Positions 53,201-61,179 of a DNA stretch of 64,000 nucleotides are shown here, piece by piece. Positions within the stretch are counted from its first letter, which is position 1; each line of letters opens with the position of its first letter. This stretch comes from Algoriphagus aestuariicola (lineage in GTDB: Bacteria > Bacteroidota > Bacteroidia > Cytophagales > Cyclobacteriaceae): assembly GCF_017254835.1 (NCBI RefSeq), contig NZ_JAFKCW010000001.1, positions 806,001-870,000 of the forward strand. Direction: 5' to 3'. The translations under genes were made by a program, and so were the position numbers. Under the pieces are notes generated by a model. The model did no database searches. It saw only the letters and a program-made list of their open reading frames with translations, and was not told the DNA's origin.

Positions 53201-56200
53201 CCGAATTTGGTCGGGAACATTTGTTGAAATTGGCTCCGAAGAACCGGCTACAGTACCTGAACTTGAAAAACCACATCCATTTTGACTGCGCACCTCGACC
53301 GTGTATGTTCCCGGTGCTAGGCTGGAGAAAAGTCGATTTGAGGTGAAAGTCCCTCCATTCAAACTGTACTCATAGCTGCCGTCCGCTCCGGTTGCTATGA
53401 CCTCGATGTTTCCGTCCTGCGCACCAAAACAGGTTTCATCGGAAATTGCCAAGGTTGCTTTCAATGGCTCATAGACCTTGATTTTTGCGGGATATGCTGG
53501 ACGGGGACAAAGATTAGGGCCAGAAACCACCATATAAACCAGCTGATCACCAACAGGCAAGCCTTGGATCTTTAGCGAGCCAGCAGCAGCGTCAACTGTG
53601 TAGGTAACGCCACTAGGGTTGGGGGTACTGGTAGTTTTGATTTCCTGGGTAGCAGCGGCGTCCTTATACCAGGTCAGTTCAAAAGTTCCTGCAGTTGTAA
53701 CCAAAGGTGTGATGGTTGCCTCGTCGCCCGCACATATTTCCAAATCATCAATGGTAACCGAAATAGGATCAAGTGGCTCATTGGATAGAACTATCGGGGA
53801 GCTGGTCAGCGCTTGACAAGATTTGGAGTCGATGATTTCAACGACGTAGTTGCCTGGCCCAAGCGATTGCACGGTATAGGCTCCTCCTGTTTCAGAATAG
53901 TTGAATTCGTCGATGGGCCTACTGTCGATCAAAACCGAATAAGCAGGAGTTCCTCCCGTGATTGTGAAAGAAATGAAACCGTTGTCTGAGTCACAGGTAG
54001 GATTTTGTTGATCAAGTACTTCGACTCCGAGTAGCGCCGGTTCAGCAATTTCAACCGATTCGGATACCGTTTCACAGTTGCTGATCTTGTTCACCACACT
54101 GATCTCATAGGTGCCCGCAGGCAAATTTTCAAAGATGTTAGAATCTTGAGGGGCTGAAACGCCCACCAACTCAAAGCTATGAGCAGCTGGATCAAAGGCA
54201 GGATCCAAAATCACCTCCAAACGACCATCTTGTTGCTGAAAGCAGCTGGCGTTAAGTTTACCTATATTTGCGATGATTGGCAGCGGTGTTACCGTAATAG
54301 CGACAACCTGGTCGGGTTGATTACAGGTATTGGCCCCTGATATGCTCAACGTGAAGTCATAGACACCGGCTGAGAGACCCTGAACGAGCAGCTCCATAGG
54401 TGTTGCAGGATTTCCGTCATCAACAAAAGAGTAGGTGACGCCACCGATAGTAGTATTGCTGCTGATCGCAACTCCATCGTGGTTTTTCCATGAGAAAGTG
54501 GGCTCAGAGTTGCTTAGTTCTACTATTAGGGGCTGAAGGCTGGCAACCCCACCCTCGCAAATTATAACATCGACTACTTCAAATTCAGGAGCTGCTTGGA
54601 CTGACAAAGACACTGGAGAGGAGGTTAATAAGCACTCATTCGCATCCTTGACATTAAATGTATAGTCTCCTTCGATCAGATTTGTGAATACAAAATCACC
54701 CGCAGTTCGGGTGAAACTTGGTGAAGGCACCAATACGCCATTTCGCTCAAGCGAGACAAAAGAATAGGGAGCTGTACCCTCCGAGGCTCGCCAGTGTATC
54801 GAGCCGCTATCCGAAATCCCACAGGAGATGCCATTGGATTCTACAAGCGCAAGGTCGAGTTCAGAAGTTGGTCCCGTAATCGTAGCAACGTCTGTCAGAA
54901 GACATAACGCAGCAGATCTTACTTCTATATCGTAGACGCCCTGAGGTAGGAGGGAGAAGATTGCTTGTCCACCGGCTATGGAGCCTGGGGCAATAGAAAC
55001 TCCGGTTGTCTGGTTGATAAGGTTAAAAGAGTAGGAGGTAGGACCATCGCCGCCTGATGCGTTGAGGATGATTTGCCCACCACTGCCAAAGCAGGATTCA
55101 GGCGTCACCACGACGGAAGTGAGCTGTAAGGGACTCTGATTGGGAAGTATGGTGAAGGGCATCTCATGACGATAGAGCGGAGTCCCGTCACTGCCGGGTT
55201 GTCCGGAACGATATTCGTCTCCGATCAAAAGCACATATTCTCCGGCCTCAAGCCCCGTGTACATGATTTCGCTTTGCCCTTGAGCCAGAAAGGTCCAGTC
55301 TTCAACAAGTTCGCCTGCGGAGGTGACTATTTTCCACTTTTCATTTCCTGGAGAACCGTCGGAGGCGACACCGGAAATCGCCAGGTCATTGATCTTTACT
55401 TCTATTGAGCCTAGGCCGGAACAAGTTTCCGGTTCAGGTGATTGCTGGAAATTTGGCCCTAAATCTCCGACCAGCTCTACAACTACTTGGTTGGACTCCC
55501 CATAGCAACCCTGAGGAAGGGTGACGGAGATGGAATATTCTCCTGCCTGAGTTGCTAAATAGAATATTCCGGTTGCGCCGGCGATAGCAGTCCCATCTCT
55601 AAACCACTGATAGTTATTATTGGTATCTGTGATGCTGGCATTGAGCAATACGCGGATTTTGGAGGTTTCCTGTTGCTCCCAAACCAAAGGATCCAAGGTT
55701 GTAATCACAGGGACAGGCTGTGGCAGAATATTAATGGTGATTTCCTCTGGTTCAGAAATCTGGCCAAAATTGTCAGTGGCTGTATAGAAGATGGAAGTTT
55801 GTCCAAAATATCCCGGCTCAGGAACAAACCTCACCTTCGGTACTTCCACTCCGCCTATAAGCTCAACATAAACCTCAAATTCCCCGGCTTCCTTGGTTGG
55901 ATCGGTCGAATCATAGGCGGTTCTTTGGGTTCTTTCTGGAAGACAAAGCACATCCACACAGTTACCTGTTGGACAAAGGCTGTTTACATCATTGGAGGGA
56001 GGAAAGGGGATAGAAGTGCCACCTGCGGTGATGACATCAATTGCCTCTTGTTCGGAATAATAAAGTTGGATACACCGGATAAACGCATTGTTTACGTCAT
56101 TTCTTAATTCGACATCCAAGTCGAACGTTTTGGTTTCATCCGCACAGACCTCCTCACTTATTGGACCCACTAGTGGCTTTTCTAGTTCGTCCTCGTTGGA

Positions 56201-57418
56201 AACTTGTACAGTGACATTGCGGATTTCGTGAAAATTGGTCTGAGCGCCAGTCGAAGCGGCAAAGCCTACTTTTAATAGTTCAGGCGCTGCAAAATCGAAA
56301 TTTATCGGGCCGTCAAATACATTGATAAGCTTTATGACCCCGCCAACGTTGACCAGCATTTGAACCTCAACTGTATATCCTTTGCTTCGGTCATTGACAT
56401 CGATAGGGTTTAGGTCAATAAAGACCTTTCTAAACCCCTCGTCCAGGCACGCATCTGCGAACGCATCGGTATCGAGTGTCATTTTTTCGCTATGCAGATA
56501 TTGGCTCACATCAACCAGATCCGGCGGATTGGTACTAATGGTTGGAGTTTGAACGGGGTCAAAAATTCTGCCATCAATAAATTTATAGGAATCCCATCTT
56601 GGTCCCGAGCCCGGCGTTCCTGACATCCAAGCGTTTTCCCTGTCACGATCGCTCAGTGGAATAGCTGGGTTACCATCGGAAGGTCCCCTGACTACTACAG
56701 AATGCTTGAATAGCGGCCTGTTTGTCCCATCGGGGCCATCTGAGGGATCTTCCATCCCTCCATTTTTTCCGTTAAACGAGTTCCCAAAATTGCCCAGCTC
56801 ATCAAAGCCAATCCCCAAATATGCACCTTTCAACCCAGGACTGATCAAATTCTCTTCATCAAAGCGGGCCCTCGTCGCAGTATAGCCCAGTGCACCACCC
56901 GTACCGCCAATCTCAAACGTAGTGGCGTCAATCGAGCCATCAAACATAAAGAAGCTAAACCCATCCGCTCCGTCACCTCCCCAGCTAGAAAACTCAAAAG
57001 AAACTTTTAGACCGAAAGCCGATGAAAAAGGAATATCCACGAATACATAGCCATTCTCGTCTGTTGCGTTGGATGTTAGTTGGAGTGAGTTTCCGGTAAG
57101 CTTGACGTTGGGATTAGGTGCCCCACCGGCAAGGGTTCCATCCCAGATGGCGTTTGGCCGGGGGTCAAAGCCAATGAATGTCTCGCAAAATGGAAATCCG
57201 GTTCGGATAGGAACTACTTCTGCCGTATTTGTAAACCTGAAAACACTCTCGTTTTTTACTGTGTCCAAAGAATTTTCTGGCGCCGCTTCGGAGAAAATGG
57301 AGATATGGTCAGCAAAAAGATGCTGACTCAACTTGGGGTTTTCCGCAAAGATGAATTGATACACCCCAAGGAATAAGGCAAGGGCGATACTAGTACCTAT
57401 ATATGTCTTTGCCTTCAT
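50273..57418 (-). CDS. Giant multidomain adhesin with type IX secretion (gliding motility-associated) C-terminus
   Basis: 2381 residues from the ATG at 57418, which gives a clean signal peptide (YIGTSIALALFLGVYQFIFA); an in-frame TTG at 57487 adds 23 residues before it. An L-type-lectin-like region (about residues 70-260) contains FEFSSWGGDGADGFSFFMFD. SprB-like and Ig-like modules follow, including five 263-275-residue super-modules (cysteines at 954, 1229, 1492, 1764, 2027). A PKD domain lies near 2230-2285 (WNWDFGDGTSSSSQNPSHEY). The last 90 residues (LMVPNAFTPSGTKNQYFVPQ, WDGNINGKPAPPDNYVYKV) are the type B sorting domain. It should be exported to the surface by the type IX system and act in adhesion; lectin specificity is unknown. 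Confidence 0.9.
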   Translation of the reverse strand: MKAKTYIGTSIALALFLGVYQFIFAENPKLSQHLFADHISIFSEAAPENSLDTVKNESVFRFTNTAEVVPIRTGFPFCETFIGFDPRPNAIWDGTLAGGAPNPNVKLTGNSLQLTSNATDENGYVFVDIPFSSAFGLKVSFEFSSWGGDGADGFSFFMFDGSIDATTFEIGGTGGALGYTATRARFDEENLISPGLKGAYLGIGFDELGNFGNSFNGKNGGMEDPSDGPDGTNRPLFKHSVVVRGPSDGNPAIPLSDRDRENAWMSGTPGSGPRWDSYKFIDGRIFDPVQTPTISTNPPDLVDVSQYLHSEKMTLDTDAFADACLDEGFRKVFIDLNPIDVNDRSKGYTVEVQMLVNVGGVIKLINVFDGPINFDFAAPELLKVGFAASTGAQTNFHEIRNVTVQVSNEDELEKPLVGPISEEVCADETKTFDLDVELRNDVNNAFIRCIQLYYSEQEAIDVITAGGTSIPFPPSNDVNSLCPTGNCVDVLCLPERTQRTAYDSTDPTKEAGEFEVYVELIGGVEVPKVRFVPEPGYFGQTSIFYTATDNFGQISEPEEITINILPQPVPVITTLDPLVWEQQETSKIRVLLNASITDTNNNYQWFRDGTAIAGATGIFYLATQAGEYSISVTLPQGCYGESNQVVVELVGDLGPNFQQSPEPETCSGLGSIEVKINDLAISGVASDGSPGNEKWKIVTSAGELVEDWTFLAQGQSEIMYTGLEAGEYVLLIGDEYRSGQPGSDGTPLYRHEMPFTILPNQSPLQLTSVVVTPESCFGSGGQIILNASGGDGPTSYSFNLINQTTGVSIAPGSIAGGQAIFSLLPQGVYDIEVRSAALCLLTDVATITGPTSELDLALVESNGISCGISDSGSIHWRASEGTAPYSFVSLERNGVLVPSPSFTRTAGDFVFTNLIEGDYTFNVKDANECLLTSSPVSLSVQAAPEFEVVDVIICEGGVASLQPLIVELSNSEPTFSWKNHDGVAISSNTTIGGVTYSFVDDGNPATPMELLVQGLSAGVYDFTLSISGANTCNQPDQVVAITVTPLPIIANIGKLNASCFQQQDGRLEVILDPAFDPAAHSFELVGVSAPQDSNIFENLPAGTYEISVVNKISNCETVSESVEIAEPALLGVEVLDQQNPTCDSDNGFISFTITGGTPAYSVLIDSRPIDEFNYSETGGAYTVQSLGPGNYVVEIIDSKSCQALTSSPIVLSNEPLDPISVTIDDLEICAGDEATITPLVTTAGTFELTWYKDAAATQEIKTTSTPNPSGVTYTVDAAAGSLKIQGLPVGDQLVYMVVSGPNLCPRPAYPAKIKVYEPLKATLAISDETCFGAQDGNIEVIATGADGSYEYSLNGGTFTSNRLFSSLAPGTYTVEVRSQNGCGFSSSGTVAGSSEPISTNVPDQIRASCGLGNGGFENLVITGGWGGYTIKWTQGSPSGSVVAGDEKGASNLFPGDYFLSVTDQKGCTEIFQFNLGVLSDPEYTLVPTMDVCEGSQVEIRPVHLQPSPNLPPAAFTEVRWYKKPNQVDPIQNGPDPLKLGVVYTIDDSDWLNPKLLVDGLPVGVHNYYFYVECTGVELSSKVEIFPIPKVEFSALSETCFDAADGKIKIVEGAEPNLRYSVDGNPETTQAILEAQLFEPGKYSIVVTRDGVGCPTAPVEVEILKAPSPLSINDISPLDPGCGAQNGKIEGEISGGWPGYEISLLEGNTKLTTLSSEDGKFSFGDLSPGDFTVEVVDQKGCSISSSLVTLLPGPTRIDVKDLEICEGEVAEIIPELEPATPGALISWYFDANKSQPIISSPDPTSDGKIYQIDTQGVLTVSGLKSSDGTQTYYSAVSGVGVCPGFTASPKVTVKQAPILSSKVDPVACFGDLGTITLTASSGDGSYLFSLDGLNFQSSGEFEVQPGIYTAYAQSGGCVTSLSNIEVLSPDAALVVQNSQIVNPSCDNSDGQLGFTFSGGHGDTYTLNLKKEDEVFRTETIDGTNFLFDQLPAGDYELEITDDFCKVSTPLLQLTGTSTPISANDVEVCFGSVIELVPYTSQTGVSPVWSWFKDTSGTRPILNGQTEGSVTYRIASNGTLSISGLPASPNPYLYYLEISGDNICPPELLEVKASVYSIPNLKVSNPSIVCDPNQTVDLTQFIEGFNPSVFDYKIISPNGSAMTLPESEKVNLTGDYKVSSAYKGLGCWNREQSIRVIVSDAELIPEFRYEADLGGGVIVSDSDVQILEDVVFYDQSQGKILVWNWDFGDGTSSSSQNPSHEYIQTGTYIVKLTTIDEFGCVAEIQKTIQAKDDYLLMVPNAFTPSGTKNQYFVPQHRGIVKMEFYVFSAWGELLFSTQSLESQGWDGNINGKPAPPDNYVYKVVFSTKSGENIEKAGTFVLIR
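51338..54559 (-). repeat. Five tandem protein super-modules inside the adhesin
   Basis: The motif C-x-G followed by I/L-x-P recurs with its cysteine codon at 54557-54559, 53732-53734, 52943-52945, 52127-52129 and 51338-51340. Spacings are 825, 789, 816 and 789 bp (275, 263, 272 and 263 residues). Each copy continues with a W-Y/F-K/D segment, T/Y-x-I/V-D, G-L-P/K/S and CPx, then SprB-like SCF-x2-DG and LSPGTY/PGTY units. The copies have diverged, so the repeat is old rather than a recent duplication. Confidence 0.8.
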
Positions 57419-57894
57419 GCGAAAATAGTGGGGTACTGCTGTTCTCCAAAATGGCGAGTTGTTTTTTTCGACCTTTAGCAAGTTCAAAAATAGAACCAGA
57501 TTAAGAGGAAACCTTGTAAACTAGCCAGAAAAGTGAGAATAATTCAAGATGGGACTAAAATGAACCAATCCTAATCTGCACTAGATCACCAATTCTGGGG
57601 CTCTGAATGGGTTTTCCTTCAGATCGGAAGATGCCGGGAATGCTGGTCTGCAAACTAAGGTGAGTTGCATGTGTCGGGTTGGGTTCGTTATGCCCGTTTT
57701 TTCGTTAGCTATTTGGTCGATACGGCTTGAAAACAAACGCTTAATCGCGAAAATTAATACGGAAAGGAAGCCGGGAAATTCCAAAATGAAGGCAGCATGG
57801 AAACTTGGCGAGGGGAAAAAGAATTGGCATGTAGAAACTGAAAGTTCACATGATTAATTAGATTTGCGCACGAAAAAATACACGAGTTACATAG
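57419..57894. other. Divergent intergenic region between the adhesin and the CapD-like gene
   Basis: 476 bp with no recognised gene. Short open frames exist on both strands, for example a plus-strand frame ending near 57857 and a minus-strand frame at 57581-57784, but neither has family-like sequence or a signal. The region must hold the promoters of the adhesin and of the 57895 operon. I saw no clean consensus promoter. Confidence 0.5.
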
Positions 57895-58845
57895 ATGAAA
57901 ACAATTTTGATTACTGGCGGAACAGGGTTTTTAGGCAGAAATCTTGCTCTCAAGCTTAAAAACGAATATAAAGTAATTTTAACCGGAAGAAACAACAAGC
58001 AAAATCTTTTTGCCTCCAAATACACCGGATGCCAAGTGGCGCCTCTAGATATCTGTAGCATAGAGTCCGTCAGAGATGTATTTGTAGAATTCAAGCCAGA
58101 CATTGTCATCCATGCAGCTGCTACAAAATTTGTGGACCTTTCGGAGAAATATCCCATGGAATGCGTGGATGTTAACGTATTGGGCTCACAGAATGTCGCC
58201 AGGGTCGCAGTTGAAAGAGAAATACCAGTTGTAATAGGGATTTCAACCGATAAGGCCGCTCCTCCTGTCAGGAACATTTACGGAATGTCCAAAAGTGTCA
58301 TGGAGCGGATATTCTGTGCTATGAACGGAAAGACCAAAACCAAATTTGCTGCTGTCCGATATGGCAACGTTGCTTGGTCTACCGGGTCTGTGCTAACAAT
58401 CTGGAAAAAGATGCATGAAGAAACCGGTGTATTGGGCACCACTGGGCCGGAGATGCGACGTTTCTTTTTTAGCGTCGAGGAGGCAGCACAACTGGTGATC
58501 ACCGCGATGAATTCCATCGATTTGATTCAGGGGAAAGTCCTCTCAAGGCATATGAAGGCTGCCCAAATGGAGGATATCTTGCAAGTTTGGGTTGAAGAAA
58601 AGGGTGGAAAATGGGAGAAAATCGATGGCCGACCAGGTGAGAGAAATGATGAGTTTCTTATCGGGGATCTTGAGCTACCTTATACCGAAGAACTTACCCT
58701 TGATGGGATCAAACATTATCTGATTTCCTTCAATGACAAAGTAGCAAATCCGGTGTCGTTCGGACTTTCTTCGGCAAATACTGACCGACTTAGCAGGGAA
58801 GAAATCCTAACGATAATTAATAATCCTCCCATTGAGGAAAAATAA
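57895..58845 (+). CDS. CapD/PseB-like nucleotide-sugar dehydratase or epimerase (Polysacc_synt_2)
   Basis: 316 residues: TILITGGTGFLGRNLALKLK, PLDICSIESVRDVF, DIVIHAAATKFVDLSEKYPM, the STDK motif in IGISTDKAAPPVRNIYGMSK and YGNVAWSTGSVLTIWKKM are the pattern of UDP-HexNAc 4,6-dehydratase/4-epimerases such as CapD, FlaA1 and PseB. The YxxxK element is YGMSK. At 316 residues it has the soluble PseB-like size rather than the membrane-bound CapD. The following nucleotidyltransferase is 6 bp away, so the two form a pair, perhaps for one modified sugar. Confidence 0.82.
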   Translation: MKTILITGGTGFLGRNLALKLKNEYKVILTGRNNKQNLFASKYTGCQVAPLDICSIESVRDVFVEFKPDIVIHAAATKFVDLSEKYPMECVDVNVLGSQNVARVAVEREIPVVIGISTDKAAPPVRNIYGMSKSVMERIFCAMNGKTKTKFAAVRYGNVAWSTGSVLTIWKKMHEETGVLGTTGPEMRRFFFSVEEAAQLVITAMNSIDLIQGKVLSRHMKAAQMEDILQVWVEEKGGKWEKIDGRPGERNDEFLIGDLELPYTEELTLDGIKHYLISFNDKVANPVSFGLSSANTDRLSREEILTIINNPPIEEK

Positions 58846-58851
58846 TCTCTC

Positions 58852-59526
58852 ATGGGCACAATCCAGCACGCACTCATTATGGCCGCCGGCCGCGGAACAA
58901 GAATGTTTCCGCTGACCCAGGTAATCCCCAAACCAATGGCCCCACTTTGGGGATCCACACTCATTGCCCATGGAATCGAAAAATTGTTGCCGCATATTCC
59001 TAATCTTCATATCACAGTAGGATACAAAGGGGCCGAACTCGCCAAGCACGTAATCGAACTTGGAGTGCATTCCGTCTTCAACACCGAGGGAAAAGGTAAC
59101 GCTTGGTGGATTTTCAATACCTTGATGAACAGACTGGATGAACCCGTACTCGTTTTGACTTCAGACAATGTCACAGACCTGAATATTGACATGATATTTG
59201 CCGAATATGTGCGACTAGGATCACCAGCCTGCATGGTTGTGCCGGTGGAGCCGATTGAAGGATTGGTTGGCGATTTCATCCATCAGCACCACAATATGGT
59301 CGAAAAATTGGATCGCAATGATCCAGCGCCCACCTACTGTTCTGGAATACAGGTGATCAATCCCTCCAAAGTAAACCAGATTGTTGATGCAGTTGAAGAT
59401 TTTGGGGACCTTTGGTTTCAGTTGATTGGCCAAAAACAACTGTTTAGTTCCTCTGTTCTGCCTGACAAGTGGTTTACCGTCGACACGCTAGAGCAACTTT
59501 CGAAGATGAACGATTCGAAAGTTTAG
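58852..59526 (+). CDS. Sugar nucleotidyltransferase (NTP_transferase)
   Basis: 224 residues: ALIMAAGRGTRMFPLTQVIP with the nucleotide-binding loop, IPKPMAPLWGSTLIAHGIEK, ITVGYKGAELAKHV, VLVLTSDNVTDLNIDM (the D in SDN) and DKWFTVDTLEQLSKM at the end. It lacks any C-terminal hexapeptide domain, so it is a minimal nucleotidyltransferase that makes an NDP-sugar from sugar-1-phosphate. The nucleotide is unclear. It follows the CapD-like gene by 6 bp and ends in a terminator. Confidence 0.82.
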   Translation: MGTIQHALIMAAGRGTRMFPLTQVIPKPMAPLWGSTLIAHGIEKLLPHIPNLHITVGYKGAELAKHVIELGVHSVFNTEGKGNAWWIFNTLMNRLDEPVLVLTSDNVTDLNIDMIFAEYVRLGSPACMVVPVEPIEGLVGDFIHQHHNMVEKLDRNDPAPTYCSGIQVINPSKVNQIVDAVEDFGDLWFQLIGQKQLFSSSVLPDKWFTVDTLEQLSKMNDSKV

Positions 59527-59555
59527 TTACACCAAACTTTGTCGCTTCTAAAAAG

Positions 59556-59590
59556 AAAAGGCCTCCGGAATCCGGAGGCCTTTTGGTTTT
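59556..59590 (+). terminator. Rho-independent terminator after the nucleotidyltransferase gene
   Basis: AAAAGGCCTCCGGA (59556-59569) and TCCGGAGGCCTTTT (59571-59584) are exact reverse complements, giving a very stable GC-rich stem flanked by A and T runs, followed by GGTTTT. It lies 30 bp past the stop. Confidence 0.85.
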
Positions 59591-59648
59591 TGGCTCTCGC
59601 CTGATTTAAAACTTAACACTAGTCAAAGTTGGGTGAAAAAAAGTGGCA

Positions 59649-59676
59649 AAAAAATACCCTGTACAGGGTATTTTTT
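59649..59676. repeat. 28-bp perfect palindrome
   Basis: AAAAAATACCCTGT (59649-59662) is followed directly by its exact reverse complement ACAGGGTATTTTTT. The inner TACCCTGTACAGGGTA is compact. As RNA it forms a stem with a GTAC loop and a U-run, so a bidirectional terminator is possible; as DNA it would suit a dimeric regulator. Confidence 0.7.
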
Positions 59677-60004
59677 AGTGTTTTCCCTGAATAAGGGACG
59701 GTTTTTTTGAAATTTTTGTGAAAAAAATCCGTTTCGGAGCAGGACTTCTGCAAAAAAATCAATTTTGAATACTGTCCGTATCAGCAGTTCGCAGCCATCC
59801 TAAATTCGTTGCAAAGACAATAGTGTAAACGGACTTCCACAAAATGTGTCCGCACTAGTCAAATGGTCTCGGGCCCGCTACTTGTTGGAAATTTCGCCAA
59901 TGGCCATTTTTGCGGCTTTTTTGTTCAATCTGGACGGTAAATGCGACTTCTTTTTGGGATTATTAACCTGCTCAAAAAATAACGCTTCCGTTTAGGAATA
60001 GCGT

Positions 60005-60037
60005 TTGCTTTAAAGTGCATAGTTTTTATTTACTTTG
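60005..60037 (+). promoter_or_regulatory. Promoter of the secretory operon (TTG-N22-TTACTTTG)
   Basis: A TTG at 60005-60007 and TTACTTTG at 60030-60037, one base off TANNTTTG, are 22 bp apart, within the spacing of Bacteroidota -33/-7 elements. Transcription would begin near 60043, about 64 bp before the lipoprotein ATG. Confidence 0.6.
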
Positions 60038-60106
60038 CACGCAAATTAAATCGCCCCAATTCGGCAATCTTTAGTCCAATTCTTAAAAAACTAATTTATT
60101 AAAAAG

Positions 60107-60577
60107 ATGAAACAATCCTTGTTCGCTTTTTCACTCAGAAAAACCCTGTTCCTGGCACTGCTTGCCATGTTGGCAATGGGTGCTTGTAAAAGCAAAAAGA
60201 AAGCCGTACAGCCCACTCCAACACCAGCTCCGGTAGAGGAAGTAGTACAGCCTGCCCCTGCACCAGCCCCTTCAAGATCTGCCGAAGAAGTGGCTGCCGA
60301 AAAGCTTGAAAATTACTTCAATGCAGTAGCTGCTGCGGGAAACACCAATTCAGCAAACCAGTCTATTCAGGAAACGCTGGCGATGTTCTCCAACCAGGAG
60401 ACTCCGGTCCTTATCGTAATCCACGAGGAAAACGGTATCAAAGACTACGATGAGCCGACTACCATCAAGAAATATCTTGATTACCTGAAGGATACCAAGA
60501 AAAACCTCAATTATATCTCCGACATCAGAATGGACGCCAGCGGCAAAGTATCTGAATTGGAGCTGAGAAGAAAGTAA
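60107..60577 (+). CDS. Uncharacterised lipoprotein
   Basis: 156 residues. The signal peptide ends in a lipobox, LAMLAMGAC (Cys at about residue 27), followed by KSKKK and a proline/alanine linker (TPTPAPVEEVVQPAPAPAPS) that would hold the rest away from the membrane. Residues ~58-156 form a mixed alpha/beta domain: a helix with EKLENYFNAVAAAGNTNSAN, PVLIVIHEENGIKDYDEPTT, IKKYLDYLKDTKKNLNYISD and IRMDASGKVSELELRRK. The end resembles NTF2-like domains and also the layout of the two next proteins. First gene of a four-gene operon behind a good promoter. Function unknown. Confidence 0.75.
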   Translation: MKQSLFAFSLRKTLFLALLAMLAMGACKSKKKAVQPTPTPAPVEEVVQPAPAPAPSRSAEEVAAEKLENYFNAVAAAGNTNSANQSIQETLAMFSNQETPVLIVIHEENGIKDYDEPTTIKKYLDYLKDTKKNLNYISDIRMDASGKVSELELRRK

Positions 60578-60603
60578 AAAACCACCCGAAAATCTGATTT
60601 GAC

Positions 60604-61179
60604 ATGAAAAATAAATTTATTCTCTTCTTGGGCTTGTTCCTTTCCGCTTCAGTAGCGGTCATGGCTCAGGACAATATCAGCCCAGCTAGAAAGCAGGCAA
60701 TTGACTCCTTGGCTTTGGAAAAAGTGAAGGATCTCTCCAAGTATATCTCCATCATCGGAAGCAAGGAGACACAATTCTCGGAAGCCAACCGCGTTATGGA
60801 TAGGGCTGAGGAGCTTTTCGCGCCAGGAGCTGAGATGGGTGTATCATCCATCAATACCCAGGAAATCGCATATTACAAGGTAAGAAGATACTTTGAGCGA
60901 CTGATGGCTCTCAACTACGACCGCGTCAACATCACTTGGTACGATATCCAATACATTTCCGATCTGGAAAGACAGCCTGATGGCCGCTATGTTGGTGTGA
61001 TCACCGTCTATCAGAGATTTGAAGGTACTTCCATCGAAACCGGCATGAACTATAAAGACACTACCAAAAAAGATATCACGATCTACGTAGAGAAAAAACA
61101 AACTCAAATAGCTGGTCGTACCATCGAATTTTGGGACGTCATGCTTGGTGACGTGAGAGTGACTGAAACCTCCGCATGA
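60604..61179 (+). CDS. Uncharacterised secreted protein
   Basis: 191 residues with a cleavable signal peptide (KFILFLGLFLSASVAVMA, cut near residue 22). The mature part has a helical start with LEKVKDLSKYISIIGSKETQ, then YYKVRRYFERLMALNYDRVN, ITWYDIQYISDLERQPDGRY and VGVITVYQRFEGTSIETGMN, alternating helix and beta-strand as in NTF2-like or cystatin-like folds. It is not recognised as a named family. The stop overlaps the start of the next gene (ATGA). It shares an arrangement of charged/aromatic positions with the proteins at 60107 and 62002. Confidence 0.7.
   Translation: MKNKFILFLGLFLSASVAVMAQDNISPARKQAIDSLALEKVKDLSKYISIIGSKETQFSEANRVMDRAEELFAPGAEMGVSSINTQEIAYYKVRRYFERLMALNYDRVNITWYDIQYISDLERQPDGRYVGVITVYQRFEGTSIETGMNYKDTTKKDITIYVEKKQTQIAGRTIEFWDVMLGDVRVTETSA

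Larger units (their letters stand above)
59591..60106. other. Gene-poor intergenic region with hairpins
   Basis: About 516 bp, AT-rich with many A/T runs and no convincing coding frame. It contains a 28-bp palindrome (59649-59676), a short TCCCT/AGGGA hairpin followed by a T-run (about 59684-59707), and the promoter of the next operon near 60005-60037. The tandem hairpins might terminate transcription from either side or belong to a small RNA; no small-RNA family is recognised. Confidence 0.5.

Noticed and set aside
57581-57857. Overlapping short frames on both strands as a possible small gene or transposase remnant
   Set aside because: No recognisable motif, no terminal repeats and no start signal; treated as intergenic.
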